Source: Terebella lapidaria (Eukaryota; Annelida; Polychaeta; Terebellida; Terebellidae). From it: a DNA stretch of 64,000 nucleotides. Location: positions 16,523,809 to 16,587,808 of the forward strand of contig OX424559.1 in NCBI GenBank assembly GCA_949152475.1, written 5' to 3'. Below the pieces are notes generated by a model. It worked only from the letters and a program-made list of their open reading frames with translations, ran no database searches and was not told the origin of the DNA. Within the stretch, counting starts at the first letter, position 1, and the number at the start of each line of letters is the position of its first letter. The position numbers and the translations under genes are program-made. Below, one piece after another: positions 32,403-46,524 of this stretch.

Positions 32403-35400
32403 CTGGTTGTTAGAAAAAGACTCTTTTGAAAACTCTAAAATTTATCTACATGCAAAAAAAGTGCAAAATTCACCAGAGTATATATCGATTCAAAACAGGT
32501 GAAATTATCTAACGAAAAATAATATTTATTGCCCCTACTAATGTACACAAGGCAATAAATGACTGCACATATTTATCAAGGTACTTCTGTTATTGTTGTT
32601 TAGTTTCTCTTCCTATATCGAATTTTTAGGTACTTCATCATAATTTTTGCTTTCCCGAAACGCAAAAAAAAAAAATCTGTGAACAAAGTTCTAATCAATT
32701 TGCCATTATTGATTTCCGTTTTTTTTTTCTTGTCATATTATGTATGTGTCAATATGTCTGAAAAACAAAACTGAATATCTCCCGAGAAGCACGAACATGA
32801 GATTTATTTAACTAGATGGTTTTGCAACTTCTAAAGTTCCTCGCAAACGGTAATTAGTATGTTCAAACTTCACTGCTGTGTCATCAGCGCGAATTTGGAA
32901 AGATCTAACGCCTACAAATTAGTGAATACATATACTAGCTGATCGGCCTGTAACGAAATCAACAAACATGTTGAGCCAATCAGGAGCCAATCGTGCAACT
33001 GTCCAAACTGTCACAAACACTTCAACAACAAATATCGTGTGTATGTTGACATATTACCAGTACCAAATGATTAATATGAAAAGCCAACAAGAAACGTAAG
33101 TGTTATACTAAATGCAGGAGATGTTTCAACGAAGGCACTAGATATTCAGAACAATAATTATCTCACATACATGCTTTGGCAATAGACTCAACGAAGGGAA
33201 TAATCATGCTAGCTTTCAAACTCTCTTGAACAGTTCCGGATTTTACTCTAGCAAGTACTATTTTGGAGAGTAGCCGTTTCCATTGGACTGATAATTTTTC
33301 TTTTTCGAGTTTTTTTTTCTCCCTCTACTTTCTTTCTCACGATGCGTGGCTGATCAGGCTGGGAAAAACGGACCGAGTCTGTGGTAAAAACGTCAGCAGG
33401 CGGGCCCGAAATATCATTATCTGCCCGAAGTCTGGAAATCGAGGAGAGAGAGCCTTTTGCTTTTTACCTTTCCTCCTCTGATTCCTTTGCTTGCTTGTCT
33501 ACCAGGCTATTGATCCCAGCGACTAAGCGAGTTTATACCTCAATCAGCGCTACACACACTCACATGGTAGTGTCACGTCTCCACTCAAAATTTCCTCCTT
33601 CAGAAACACTTATTTCGGATTTGAAGCCGTGAAAGCTACATGTACTTTAGTGGATACTTCAAAGACATTGGATCACAGCAGTTTCCGCACGTGCTTAACG
33701 AGGTTGTGGTCTTGACTGCACTCCAAATTAGGTACGTCTTTGTATATGCGGTCGCTAAACTGTCGATACACCATGCCGGTTATATGGAAAAATAGTAAAC
33801 TAATGGTGATATTGTACGTACATTTTGAAGAGCTTTTTCACTATTAGTACTGTATGAACGAATAGTTAGGCATATGAAGAAATAATATAATGTGTAATTT
33901 GATCACATGTTTTGAAACTCAACGTGAAATTTACCTGACCTATATCATCAGATATATGCCCTACTCCTTATGTTTTTCTGATATATTACATTACTCTAGC
34001 TAGTTTTCTGCTATGAATAATCTTTTTTGGTATGCTACAATCACAATTTATAAAATAGCATAAATGCAAAAGAATTAGTACATGTTATAGTGTTAGATAT
34101 GTACGTAGATCTAAATGGTGTTAACTGGACTATTCTACAGCAAACGGTGGTATATTTGAAATTGTGCTGTGTGTGATTTATTTAATACTGGGACGTCATA
34201 ATGATAATCATAGCTCTACTGTCCATTTTGGGTGCTACTGAATGGCATTTGCTGCCATATACTTTATGGGGCCCGGGCTTTCTTGATAATCTTTCAACAT
34301 GAAACCTATTTTGGGTGGAGATATCGTTGTTGAGGTGAATAATTTTTCGTGAGTGATCATCAGGTGAATGGTGTTCCACAAACCTGGTGTAGGATATTCC
34401 CTGACTGGTACATGCATGTCTAATACAGTACAGTTTGCTTGCCACATCCCACTGGATGTTCCTTCATGTACAAAGCTTTCATCTGACAACTAAGAAACAT
34501 ATCTAGTCTGTTTCCATCTATTTCGTGTGTGGCTTGTCTGGGCCCTGATCTGTACCCGAGGAACCCCTCATAAAGCACAGATCAAGGCAAAGGCGCACCC
34601 TCTGATTACTGATCCAGAACTGCTCGACAGATTATAGCAGTTTGAGCGAGATACCACTCGGGGCTAGGTATCACACGTTCCTAATGAGAGAATAGAGGTA
34701 GCATACTTCCAAATTGATATGATGAAATGCATGAAATGTGAAAAGTATGAAAAGTATCTGATGATTTCACAGTTCCATATGATATCTATAGTCATTGGCA
34801 GTGTCTAATTGTATTTCATAGAGTGGTGGAAGGTGTGAAACCATTTCAACACTTTGTTGGAAATATAATTGGGAACAACTCGTTAGGCACATACTGTCCA
34901 GAAGATTTTTTCCCCACGGTTTTATAAACTAATCAGTATGAAGTACATCCCACTACCGATTATAGTTTTTGAGAGCTTACCATTATGACTATATTTTTTG
35001 TATTTAATCCCTTTGAATAATCCAAAGGTATATTGTTCACTAGCGAAGTCTGCCATTGCAGTTCTATTGTTTTTGTCTCTTAATCACCAGAGATGTTCAA
35101 ACTTATATTTAAGCCATACGTGCAGAGCTCATGAGCGTATATTATAATAATTATGTTTTCCTTTCATACAAAGTTCATCCAGCTATATTACATAACCGAT
35201 GTATATCAAGCTAATGAGTATCACTCACCAACTAGTAGATATGGCCACCCAGTTTCGGGAAAATGGATTAGTTAATACACTGTGCGTGGCTGACTCTGAA
35301 AACACCATTAGTACAAGTCGAGTAGACTTTTATTGATCTGCGTTGGTTTAGCCTTGTTAGAGGCTAAACAGTGCTGTAAAGTCAGGTTTTTAGGAGCTCG

Positions 35401-36941
35401 GACTTGAAAATAAATAGATTTTCAAACTCTTTAGCACTGACGGTTTTTTGTGAAATTTATCTTTATGATAAAAGCTGGCGTATTCTTGTATGTATATTAA
35501 TCAGTTACGACTTCTTAGGATGTGTGAAAGATGATTACGTGACTCATTACATGGTGTTTTTGTTCCAAGAATGTGATATTTTAGAACATACATGTGAAAC
35601 AAAGTAATTTCATTAAACTCGTGGAAACTCCATTCATGTTCATTCTAATGTGCTTTTGTAGATGTTCAAACACATGTATCAATTACATTTCGAAGAATAT
35701 GAATATATCTACACCTTACTTGTTTAAATGTATTTATTTTAATTGGATTGCCCAATGGCATAGCTAATCGAGGGGTTATACACCAACGTATATAATAAAC
35801 AATAATCATGAACCACAAATCAGGCTAACAAGAATTTTTTTTCATGAAAATCGATTAACCACATCCTCGAATAATTACTATAGTACAATGAAATTAATGA
35901 ACGAATGATTGATTTAATGAAATGTGCTGATCTCCCCAAACAACGGAGACGTGGATCCGTCAACGGATCGGAGTATTACTATTGTTCACATGAACATGGA
36001 CACTGGACATTACTAAGTACAATGTTCAAACTGAAGGTTTAACCCATTTAAGTGTTTAAACTAATATTTTTCATATATATTTCCAATATTGTCTGCCAGT
36101 TGCTGTTTGTTGAATTGCTCGTGAGAGGCGAATGGCTAGCAAAACAAATATCGGGATAGAACCCAAAATATATTATGACATATGTTTCTGGTATATTCGT
36201 GTGACACTGCAGCTGGGAAACGTGTGAATCAAAATCAACAGGAATGCACATTTTGTAAACCATAACTGCCAGTGGCTCCCAGTAGAGGCATATATAGATT
36301 TTGATTGACAGGGACACACACTTGGTCTGGCTGTGAAATCGAGTGACTGATATTAAACAGATGACAAGGTAAATCAAGTGTAGGTTTGTTGTGTTTTTGC
36401 TTTGTTTACTCCGCATATTCAAGTACAGAAGCGAAAGACTGTAGCCAACAAAGTGTGTATCATAATAAACACAATGCTCAGATCATAATAGATTATGATG
36501 AATGTGCTACTCTGCCAAATACTTCACTCCTCAATAGCATGTGTTTTGATTTACTTCTCGGTTGCTCGGATGCATGCGTTAACATAGAACACGGTATTAC
36601 ATTGAATACCATGACGAAATACTGATATCGTGAAACAACGCTAACGAAATCGTGGAATCTAAAAATTAAAACCTTTTTTTACAGTTGTACCTGGCGAAAA
36701 TATCCACAAATAAGAGTGGTATTTTCAGTTCTCTCGTTGAGATATGTGACACTTTCGAATTATTGCTGGAATGCTGGAATTATTTATAATATAACTGCAC
36801 CTAATACTGGATAGTAGGTCATTTCTATGGAGAGTATTCATTGAACACCACATGTAATCCCAAAACTTATAGCAAACTCCGAGACCACAAGCTTTCCTCT
36901 AAGGTGGTATATTGAGGAGAGTGGAAAAAAGGTCATATTTA

Positions 36942-37257
36942 TTTAGAATGACAGAAACCAGATAATTTATCTACAGTTGCCCACACCCGATTACCTTAAT
37001 TGATATGAGTAGGTGAAAGGTTACTAGCATAAAAAGTTGATCTATCATCATCTAGAAGATATGGTGTAGATGTTGATTTGATGCTGCGCATGCCGCAACT
37101 GTAGAGGCATGGTGTGGTGATGAATGATGTTTTCTCGTATCGTTAAAAAACAGTCGCTAAAATGAAGTGTTTTTTTGTGAAGATTACGTGTCCCGACCGA
37201 AATGCTGCCATCCATCACGAAATTAATGTTATGTGTATCAAAACGTGAAAGCGGCAA
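36942..37257 (-). pseudogene. Possible exon relic, unit I
   Basis: Conserved peptide fragments on the minus strand are THNINFVMDGSISVGTR (near 37,200) and, further 3', NLSPTHI then GNRVWATVDKLSGFCHSK (36942-37022). The second matches units II and III over exactly 81 nt without gaps. In this copy the second fragment has an in-frame stop after NLSPTHIN, and both lie in different frames, so this copy is dead. The family is unknown; see the copy at 55.1-55.45 kb for the C1q-like reading. Confidence 0.35.
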
Positions 37258-38177
37258 TAGTACAACAACGGAAATGATAGTAAACCCAGTATTCTACAGC
37301 ATACAGTGTCGAAGTGCAGTAGCTGATTGGTATAGATGTTATTGTTATCAAAGCGTGTGAACGTTTCAGTTTATGGCCTTAGTAGAAATCTCTGGAGAAA
37401 ACAATACAATAATTACACAGACTTGCTGATCCCAACATGGAATATATGCATTGTTAAGGATATAATATAGTGGTGGTGTGACTACATAGCAGATATGTAC
37501 CAATATACGTGTGATATAATATTTTAATTCATGCATTTTGGTACAAATACTAACTTTAACATGTAAATGTTTGAGTGATAACCAATGACACATACTGTGA
37601 TTTCAGACGTAGGAGTAAAATACTGCACAATCCGTGATTGTGCTACTGTGATGACGTCGTTTGATGTTTTATTGATAGAAACATGATACATGTATGAAAA
37701 AAAGGGGCGGATACTTGAGCAAAGATACTACAGCAAATAAATCTCTAGCAGACACTTTCCTTATCTTGACAGCATTGTGAAGTCGTTTTTGGAAATGCCA
37801 TAATTGACGTTTTTGGAAATGCCATTTGTTTTGCACCACAATCACTATAATCCTTGAAAAGGTGTTTTGTTTACAAACATCTCAAGCTTTCTGGATGATC
37901 CCATTATCAATTATTAAAATATTTGTGTGTAAGAATCTACTAGCCAATGATAGATTTAGTTTCAGAAAAGCGTGACCTATGTCGTCATCACAATGTTACC
38001 AGATAAAGTTGCTGTGAATCTAAGAGATTTGCTAACAGCTAATTCCCTCTGCCGTTCTCTTGTTGTATCACAAGCCAATGCATTAGACTATTGACCTGAC
38101 TCAGGTCTGCACCAGCCCGGGAAAACACGTGCACACTAAGTACAAGAATGCCCTGATGTGGAGGCTTATCCCACGCA

Positions 38178-38249
38178 TCATTGACATCCAGGCTGATACG
38201 AGCTGATAGTTGCCTCTGATAAAGTCAGTGTAGAGTTTCCACTGTGGTT
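38178..38249 (-). other. Possible last exon, unit I
   Basis: On the minus strand a long CT run ends in TTTCACTCAG, a strong 3' splice-site pattern. It is followed by 72 nt that read NHSGNSTLTLSEATISSYQPGCQ and a stop in one frame. Units II and III have the same 72 nt without gaps and with the same acceptor. Conservation continues beyond the stop, and substitutions between units I and III are spread over all codon positions, so exon status is only a suggestion. Confidence 0.25.
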
Positions 38250-41200
38250 CTGAGTGAAAGAGAGAGAGAGAGAGAGATCACCCAGAGTCAAGGCCAACAG
38301 TCATTGGTGATTCTACCATATGATCTGTGACTAACGGGTTTTTTTTTTATCTTTTGCTGGTGGGCTGAACCTTGTTCTTAGTTAGTTTTGCAGCACATTA
38401 ATGAGTTTTCACCTTTTGCTTACATTACCGGACACTTTATTGTACAGTTCTTCTAAGGTTCATATTACATGGTAATTTTATGACTTGAACACATTGTGTT
38501 GAAGCAGTAATTTTTTACGTATTTAATTTCCATATGCACTGATACAGACGTATTAAAAGATATGCCATGAAAACATAGTATTTTACCTTATGTTATATTT
38601 CTACACTACATGTATCCCACTTTATTAAAAGTCTGGCGAATCGTGTGTGCTCCTCCCCCAGATCATATCACCAGGACTATTCCGAGATATGTATATGGTT
38701 TGAATATTCCAATGAAGTTCAAGAATTGTGCCTTTCCACTTTTCAAACTTCAATCATACGAATTGCTCAGTAGGCCTGTCCGAATCTTGGTTGGGATTAA
38801 AAAAATATAAGGTTATGGTTTTTGTGAAACATTTTTTAAAGCTTTGTTGTACATGTATATTAAGGTGTGAACCTATGTATATATCGAGAATATGGGTTTT
38901 GTTTTCTTGCTACATGTAAGAGGTGCGTTTTCTTACAAAGGCAAAAATATGACTGGCCTTGCTGTCGACTTTATTTAGGAAATATTATTTTATATTGTGG
39001 ACAAATGAGATATTGCATGTCATTGAAATGTAATTTCTTTTGTATAGCCAACACAGTGGATGATCATATTACAGTACTAAATGCATTACCAAAGTATTCC
39101 AAGTCTACTGAAATCAGAACATGATCAAGTACTTCTTGCGACTATACCTCGAATTATACACCTTCACAGTTATAAATCTGACAACTGAGGTTTCCTTTCT
39201 GTTTGAAACGGAGTATTATTATATAGTGGATGTTTGTTAAAAATTCATTGTTGTGTCAGTCTCGCTGTGAGGAATCAAAACTAACACTGATATTGTGATA
39301 GTGTTTGTATTGTAGTGACTGATAGAACCTGGGGAAGGTACTATAATTTTTCCTATCAAGTTGAGAAAATTTTCTTTCACCTTCAATTCGTATCTAATCA
39401 AAGCTTGTTTGATATTATTCTTACCTGAGAAGTGTCATAAAAATTTGAGGTGTTGCTCTGTTACAAGTGAATAACATAATTGAACACGCATTGACATGAC
39501 ATTGACTTCGCTTACCAGCAGATTAAATAAACTTCTGATGTAGGCATGTGCTGTAGGGGAGAAGCGTCCGGCTGCCATGGAACGAGACACATCGACTGAC
39601 GTGAGTCATGTTTTTTTATATTAACTGCCTTTTTTCATACAGACATACACATTTCTTCAAGGTCCATTGCATAACAGTGCCACATACCAAACTAATTGGT
39701 TATGACCTCACTTTCTGAATAAAAATTTAGGGACCTAATTTCAGGCAAATAGACCAGTTGATAAACCGTGTGTGGTTGACTCTGAAAACACCATTAGTTC
39801 AAGTTGAGTAGACTGTTATTGATCTCGCATTGGTTTAGCCCTGATAGAGTATAAACGTTCCTGAAAAGTCAGGTTTGAGGAACTCCGACTAATAAATAAA
39901 TGGGTCGTTTTACTCTTTAGCACTGATTTCTTCGTGTAGTTTTAAATGGGTGTTTACATATGAAAAACGAATTATTCCTCAGGATAAAAGCTTGATCGTT
40001 CTTGTATGCAAATTACAACTTCACGGGGACATGTGAGAATTGATTACGTGACAGCATTACATAATTAATTTTAGTTTCAAGGAAGAGATTGATGAAAACT
40101 TATTCATATAGACACGGCACCTAGTAAATCTATTTAAGAATGTAAGTATCAATCTATTACCACCAATACAATCAGATTTTGATGATGCCAATAACAAACG
40201 TAAAATAAACATTGTATTACTTGTTGAGGCCACACATGTAGAACAGGTTAATATCATAGAAACGCCCAAAACTTCATTCATCTTTAAGTAAGTTTGAAAG
40301 GACTCTTTCTTCGTATTTCCTACTCATCATTATAATCTCATCAGCAGTTCTTGATGTTGTTGAACTACATGTGAGAATGAGAATATTAGCATAGCAAACA
40401 ACGGGATGAAACCCAAAAAATAATATGACGTACATCTCTGATAAATTTGACTTTCGTTGCAACTACAAAAATGCGAACTTCGTAAATCATAACTCTCAAT
40501 GGGTACCGGCAAAGATAAATATCAATTTGGAGTGACAAGAACACTAACGTTGTCTGGTTATGACATTGGGTAGCCGATCTTTGATAGCTGACAAAAACGA
40601 TCAGGTGTAATAATGTTGTTTGTTTCTATTTTCAATGCACCCAAACAAACAATCATACACAACTTTCAGAAAAGGCCGTTGTATATTCCCTAGAGAAAAA
40701 AAAACTCCACATTCATTTATTGCACCGTAGCCAACAAAGTGTATGTCAAAACAAACATAATGCACATATCATTATATGTGACATAATTTACGATAGATGT
40801 GCTACTCCCCAAATATTTCGCTCCTAAATAACATGTGCTTTGAATTATTCCTCTCATAATCTTATGCATGGATTCCCATAAAACACAGTTTAACATCGAA
40901 AGATTGATCAAATAAAACAACGTGAGTGTAATTGTAGAAATTAGAACTTCACTTTACTTCAGAACATTTTTTTTTCTCATTCATATGCGGTAATTAATAA
41001 ATACAATTTTATTTTACTACCCTGATTGAATAATTCCTGATATAGCTTAATATTGCATAATACGTCACATTCAACAGTCAGACATATAATAAGCCCCTAA
41101 ATCACAATGTATTCTATCACTTGTACGCATACTACTTCACATTGAACACTCAGGCATATAATAAGCCCAGAGACAACAATGAATTCTATCACTATAATGT

Positions 41201-41463
41201 ACCATAAATATAAATGGCAAGCAACAGAACTTTCTGCATATTTCTGACATTCGTAAAAATCTATGAATTCATTTGTGCTGCCGATGTCGAGTATTGGCGA
41301 AGTTGTAATTGCAGGGAACTTTTGCAATTTCCACCTGAATTCTTTGAATATACCTGCCATTTTCAGCGAAAAAATCGTTGTGCCACTATTACACCAGTCT
41401 CAAGAAGGGCAAGAATCCCTCTATATACACACAACTCGATGTTTCATCCATATATTATTTCCG

Positions 41464-41646
41464 AACTCTCTCTCTGTCTCTCTCTCTCTGTCTCTGTCTC
41501 TCTTTCTCTCTCTCTCTCTCTCTGTCTCTGTCTCTTTCTCTCTCTCTCTCTCTCCCCCCCCCCCTCTCTCTCTGTCTCTCTCTCTCTCTCTCTCCCCCCT
41601 CATCTCTCTCTCTCTCTGTCTCTCTCTCTGTCTCTGTCTCTCTCTT

Positions 41647-41683
<37 letters not shown>

Positions 41684-41850
41684 GTCTCTCTCTCTTTCTC
41701 TCTCTCTGTCTCTCTATCTCTCTCTCTCTCTCTCTGCCCCCCCCCCTCTCTCTCTCTCTCTGTCTCTCTCTCTCTTTCTCTCTCTCTGTCTCTCTCTCTC
41801 TCTCTCTCCCCCTCTTTCTCTCTCTCTCTGTCTCTCTCTCTCTCTCACTT
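41464..41850. repeat. (CT)n/(TCTG)n microsatellite, unit-specific expansion
   Basis: About 390 bp of CTCTCTCTGT-type repeats with two C runs. The equivalent position in the next unit (about 50,266-50,283) has under 20 bp of the same repeat, so the tract expanded after duplication. Long serine/leucine frames here are artefacts. Confidence 0.95.
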
Positions 41851-41854
41851 TTCT

Positions 41855-42137
41855 CTAGGCACGCTAGCTACTACCCGGGTTCAGTCCTGGTGCACCAACA
41901 ACAGACTAAAGCGCTGTAAAGCTGATCAGTTTTTCACACTTGTCGGATCAAAGCTTAGATATTGAATTCAACACTGCCCAGGGACTAATCGTTTTTGTAC
42001 GCCCTTTTGATGAGAAATACCTACCTCCTTGTTTTCTGAATATTAATGTCCCTTGGTACAAAGCACTTGAGATGGATATAGCCCAAGTGAATATTTTTCA
42101 ATATACGAATTATTTTATTATCTTCTGGTTTAGGTAA
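41855..42137 (+). repeat. Repeat B copy with gap-free 65-codon frame
   Basis: CCGGGTTCAGTCCTGGTGCACC opens the repeat B segment. From 41940 a 65-codon frame runs to a stop at the GTAAG-like sequence GGTTTAGGTAAG. The copy at 50370-50567 has the same length and stop. The frame has no ATG start, and 14 of the 17 differences between copies change the amino acid. That argues against a conserved protein, but GGTTTAG/GTAAGTG would be a good splice donor. Confidence 0.4.
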
Positions 42138-43771
42138 GTGTCAAACAATATTAGATGCAAACATTTGCTTTAGTTCCTGAAATTAAGTGTAGTATAAACT
42201 AATTGTACAAGATATTTGAGACAGATAATACTCTTGAGGTTATTTCCGAACCCTCACATCTGCTCCACCACAGCTCACTAAGCTAGCTGTACTTATTGTG
42301 GATACCTGGTTGTTAGGAAAAAACTCTTTTGAAAACCCTAGGAATTCGCCGAACATATATCGATTCAAAATAGGTGAAATTATCTAATGAAAAATAACAT
42401 TTATTGCCCCTAATGTACACATATTTATCAAGGTATTACTATTGTTTTGTTTTTATAATATCATAATCATATAATCATAATTCTTGCTTTCCTGAAAGGC
42501 AAAAAAAGTCTGTGAACAAAATTCCAATCAAATTGACATAATCGGTTCCCGTTTGTTTGTTTTTTTGCCATGGTATGTATGTGTCAATATGTCTGAAAAA
42601 CGAAACTGAATATCTCACTAGAAGCATGAAAATGGGATTTATTTTACTAGATGATTTTACAACTTTGTTGCCATGATGTGACAAGACACCAAACAGCCTG
42701 AACCAAACGTTTAAGTTCGTCGCACACGGTAATCAGTGTGTTCAAAGTTCAGTGCAGTCTAATCAGCACGAATTTTGAGAGATCCAACACTTACAAATTT
42801 AATAGCGAAAAATACTAGCTAATTGGCCCTGAACAAAATCCACAAATATGTTGAGCCAATAAGGAGCCAATCGTGCAAAAATCCAAATAAAAACATTTCA
42901 ACAACAAATACTGTGTACAAGTTGATATATTACCAATACCAAAAGATTGTTATGACAAAGCCAATAAGAAACGTAAATGATTTACTAAATGCAGGAGATG
43001 TTTCTATGAAGGCGCTAGATAATCAGAACAATAATTATTTCATATACATGCTTTGGCGATGGAATCAACGAAGCGAATAATCATACTAGCTTTCAAATTC
43101 TCGTGTACATTTTCGCATTTTACTCCAGCTAGTACTATTTTGGAGAGTAGTTTTCTCCTTTGGACTGATAATTTTGTCTTTTTCGGCTCTTTTTTCTCCC
43201 TCTACTTTCTCTCTCACGACGCAGGGCTGATCAGGCTGAGAAAACGGACCCAGTGTGTGATAAAAACGTCAGCAGGCAGGCCCGAAATATCATTATCTGC
43301 CCGCAGTCTGGAAATCGGGGAGAGAAAACCTTTTGCTTTTTACTTTTCCTCCTCCGATTCCTTTGCTTGCTTGCTTACCGGGCTATTGATCCCAGTGACT
43401 AAGTAAGTTTATACTCCAATCAGTGCTACGCACACATATATGGTGGTGCTACGTCTCCACTCAAAATTTCCTTTGTGAAAAATATTTCGGGATTTGAAAT
43501 CGTGAAAGCTAAATGTACTTAGTGGATACTTTGTTAGTAGTGGAACATTGGTTCATAGCAGTCTCCACACGTGCTGAACAAGGTTGCGCCTGGGTTGCAC
43601 TCCAAATTAGGTACGTACTTGTGTGATGTCATCACAAAATCGTCCAAATAGATGCCCGCTGTATGGAAAGAGAGTGAACTAGTGGTGATATTGTAATGTA
43701 CTTACAATTTGATGAGTTCTTGTACTGTTAGTACTATATGAACGAATAGTTAGGCATGAAAAGAAATAATG

Positions 43772-43804
43772 TGATAGATGGATGGATAGATAGATAGATA
43801 GATA
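43772..43804. repeat. (GATA)n microsatellite
   Basis: A short run of GATA and GATG units inside unit II. Units I and III lack it at the matching place (about 33,880 and 52,270). Confidence 0.9.
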
Positions 43805-46103
43805 GCCCTAGTCGTTATATTATACATTACTCAAGATCATAATCACAGCTAGCATGTATGCAACAGATATAGGATAAAACGGTGATATGTTGTGTTGTGT
43901 GTAATAAAGTTATTATTAATATGACGAGCAACGTCATACTAACAGTCCTACTCTGTTATAATAAGTGTGAGATGGTATTATAGGAAATTTCCCAACGTGT
44001 TTTTTCGGAGGGGGTCATTCTTCAAGTGTTGTTGAAGTGAATGATTCTGGGGTTTTGATTTGCATTTTGACCCCAACACACGTACAGGATAAACCATGTA
44101 CTAGAACATGCATGTCGAATACAGTACAATTCTCTTGCCACTTCCCACTAAATTTCCCTCCATGTACAAAGCTTTCATCTGGCAACTAAGAAACATATCC
44201 AGTCTGTTTCTATCTATTTCATGTGTGGCTTGTCTGGGCCACGATCCGTAGCCAAGGAACCCCTCATAAAGCACACATCAAGGCAGAGGTGCGATCTCTG
44301 ATTACTGATCCAGAACTGATTGATGGATTGTAGCGGTCTGAGCATGTATCACTAGGGGGCTAAGTATTACAAGTTCCTAATGAAAGAAGAGAGGTAGCAT
44401 ACTTCCAAATTGATATGATGAAATGCGAAAGTATTTGATGAGTTCACAGTTAAATATGATATCTATGGTCATTGGTGGTGTCTAATTGTATGCCATAGAG
44501 TGGTGAAAAGTGTGAACCATTGTGAAAACTCTGTTGGAAATATATCTGGGAACAACTTGTTAGGCACATACTGTCCAGAAGATTTTTTCCCCACGGTTTT
44601 ATGAACTCATCAGTATACTGTACATTCCACTGCCGATGATAGTATTGGGGGTTTACCATAATGACAACCTTTTTTTAATTTAATCTCATTGAATAATCCA
44701 AAGGTATATTGTTCATTAGCAAAATCTGCCATTGTAATTCTATTGTTTTTGTCTCGTAATCCCCAGACATGTTTCAACCTATATTCAAGCCATACGTGCA
44801 GAGCTCATCAGCGTATATTATAATAAATGTGTTTTCCTTTCATATAAAGTTCATCCATTTATATTACATAACCAGTGCATATCAAACTAATGAATATAAC
44901 TCTCCAACTTATAGATGTGGCCACCCAATTTCAGGAAAGTGGATCAGTTTATACACTGTGCGTGGCGGACTCTGAAAACACCATTAGTCCAAGTCGAGTA
45001 GACTGTTATTGATCTGCATTGGTTTAGCCTTGGTAGAGTCTAAACAGTGTTGTAAAGTCAGTTTTGAGGAGCTCGGACTTCATCATAAATAGGTATTTTA
45101 ACTCTTTAGCACTGAGGATTTTTTTTGTGAAATTTGGGATGGGTTTTGCACCGAAAATAGAAGAATCCGTATGATAAAAGCTGACGTGTACTTGTATGTA
45201 TATAGTGAGGCAGTGCACTGTCCATATGATTACATATGTTACATAACGCAATTTTCACACATCAATATTGTCTGCCAGTTGCTTATTTGTTGAAGTGTTT
45301 AAACTAGTATGGCAGTGCATTGTCCAGATGATTATGTATGTCACATTACATTATCTGCATATTTTACACACCAATATTGTCTGCCAGTTGTTGTTTGTTA
45401 AATTGCTCATGAGAGGAAAATTGTTAGCATAACAAATATCGGGATAAAAACCAAAACATATTATGACATGAATATCTGGTAATTCATCTGGCGCCCAAGC
45501 TTGGGAACGTGTAAATCAAAACCAACAGGAATACAAACTTTGTAGACCATAACTTCCAGTGGCTTCCAGTAGAGGCATGTATAGATTTACATTGACCGAG
45601 ACACACACGTTGTCTGGCTATGACATTGGGTGACTGATTTTGACAGTTGACGAGGTAAATCAGGTGTACTCTTGTTGTGTTTTTGTTTCGTTTTTTTTAT
45701 CACAACCAAACAGACAATCATATCAGTGTAGTATATTTTAGCAGTTTTTGCTCCCCCAAAACATGAGTTCCGTAAAGATAAGAGAAAAAGTGCGTTGTAT
45801 TGACTACCATTTATATACGAAAGCCATTGATATTGTAGAATCTAGAAAATAGAACCTTTTTTACAGTTGTTCCTGGCGAAAACATTCAAAAATAAGTCAC
45901 ATTAATATATTCCTCATGAGTTATGTGAATTACATATAGAATAAAATTACATTAAACTACCCTGCTGGAATTATCTATGATATAACTGGACATAATACTG
46001 CATTGTAGGTCATTTTTATTACACTGACGAATAGTAAACTCTGAGACCACAAGCGTTCTTCTAAAATGATGTATTTGAGAAAGTGGGCAAAAGGTCGCGT
46101 TTA

Positions 46104-46524
46104 TTTAGAATGACAGAAACCAGACAGTTTATTAACTCTTGCCCACACCCGATTACCCAGTTTGATATGAGTAGGTGAAAGGTTACATTCATAAAGAGTT
46201 GATCTATCATTATCTAGCAGATATAGTGTACGGTGGTTCGATTCAGCACATGTCGTAATTGTAGAGCCATGGCTTTTTTGATGAATGCTGTTTTTTTCGT
46301 AGTATTATGGCTATTAGGAACCACGTAGATATATATGACGATGAAGCAGAATTCAGAACATGTTCAACCCATGAATTGAAAGGTAAGTTGTTATCTACCA
46401 TTAAGTCAATGAAAACATTCGCTAAACTGAAGTGGTGTTTTTTGTAAAGAGTGCGTGTCAAGACCGAAATGCTACCATCCATCACAAACTTAATGTTATG
46501 TGTATCAAACCATGAACGCGGCAA
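46104..46524 (-). pseudogene. Possible exon relic, unit II
   Basis: The minus strand is open for 93 codons from 46524 and includes THNIKFVMDGSISVLTRTLY, matching unit I over about 17 residues with two silent differences. A second frame holds LYLLDNDRSTLY and then NLSPTHIKLGNRVWARVNKL (46104-46184), the same 81-nt block as in units I and III. The two parts are in different frames, separated by a stop. It may be a broken copy or two exons whose junction I cannot define. Confidence 0.35.

Larger units (their letters stand above)
32062..42100. repeat. Tandem unit I, about 10.0 kb
   Basis: Shared landmarks with units II and III: TCACATCTGCTCCACC (32.22, 42.26, 50.69 kb); CTAGCAAGTACTATTTTGGA (33.25, 43.12, 51.61 kb); GCTTTCATCTGACAACTAAG (34.48, 44.17, 52.87 kb); TCAGGTCTGCACCAGCCCGG (38.1, 47.3, diverged at 57.2 kb); and GAGGTGTTGCTCTG (39.45, 48.61 kb). 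Inside the unit, sequence at 35.26 to about 36.4 kb recurs at 39.75 to about 40.6 kb, so the unit is itself a dimer of about 4.4 kb monomers. No complete gene is found; possible exon relics are listed separately. Confidence 0.85.

Noticed and set aside
33263-33481. Plus-strand frame repeated in three units (WTDNFSFS ... FLSHDA)
   Set aside because: The DNA is highly similar between units, but the frame shifts part-way in one copy and differences show no codon pattern. It reflects recent duplication.
34182-34489. Minus-strand frames after a TTAGTTGTCAG acceptor-like site, repeated near 44.1 and 52.8 kb
   Set aside because: Substitutions are not biased to third positions in either frame, and the frame breaks soon after in unit II. 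Kept only as shared unit sequence.
41214-41965. Three overlapping 195-218 residue frames rich in serine and leucine
   Set aside because: They are translations of the CT microsatellite and its flanks. The paralogous unit lacks the expansion.
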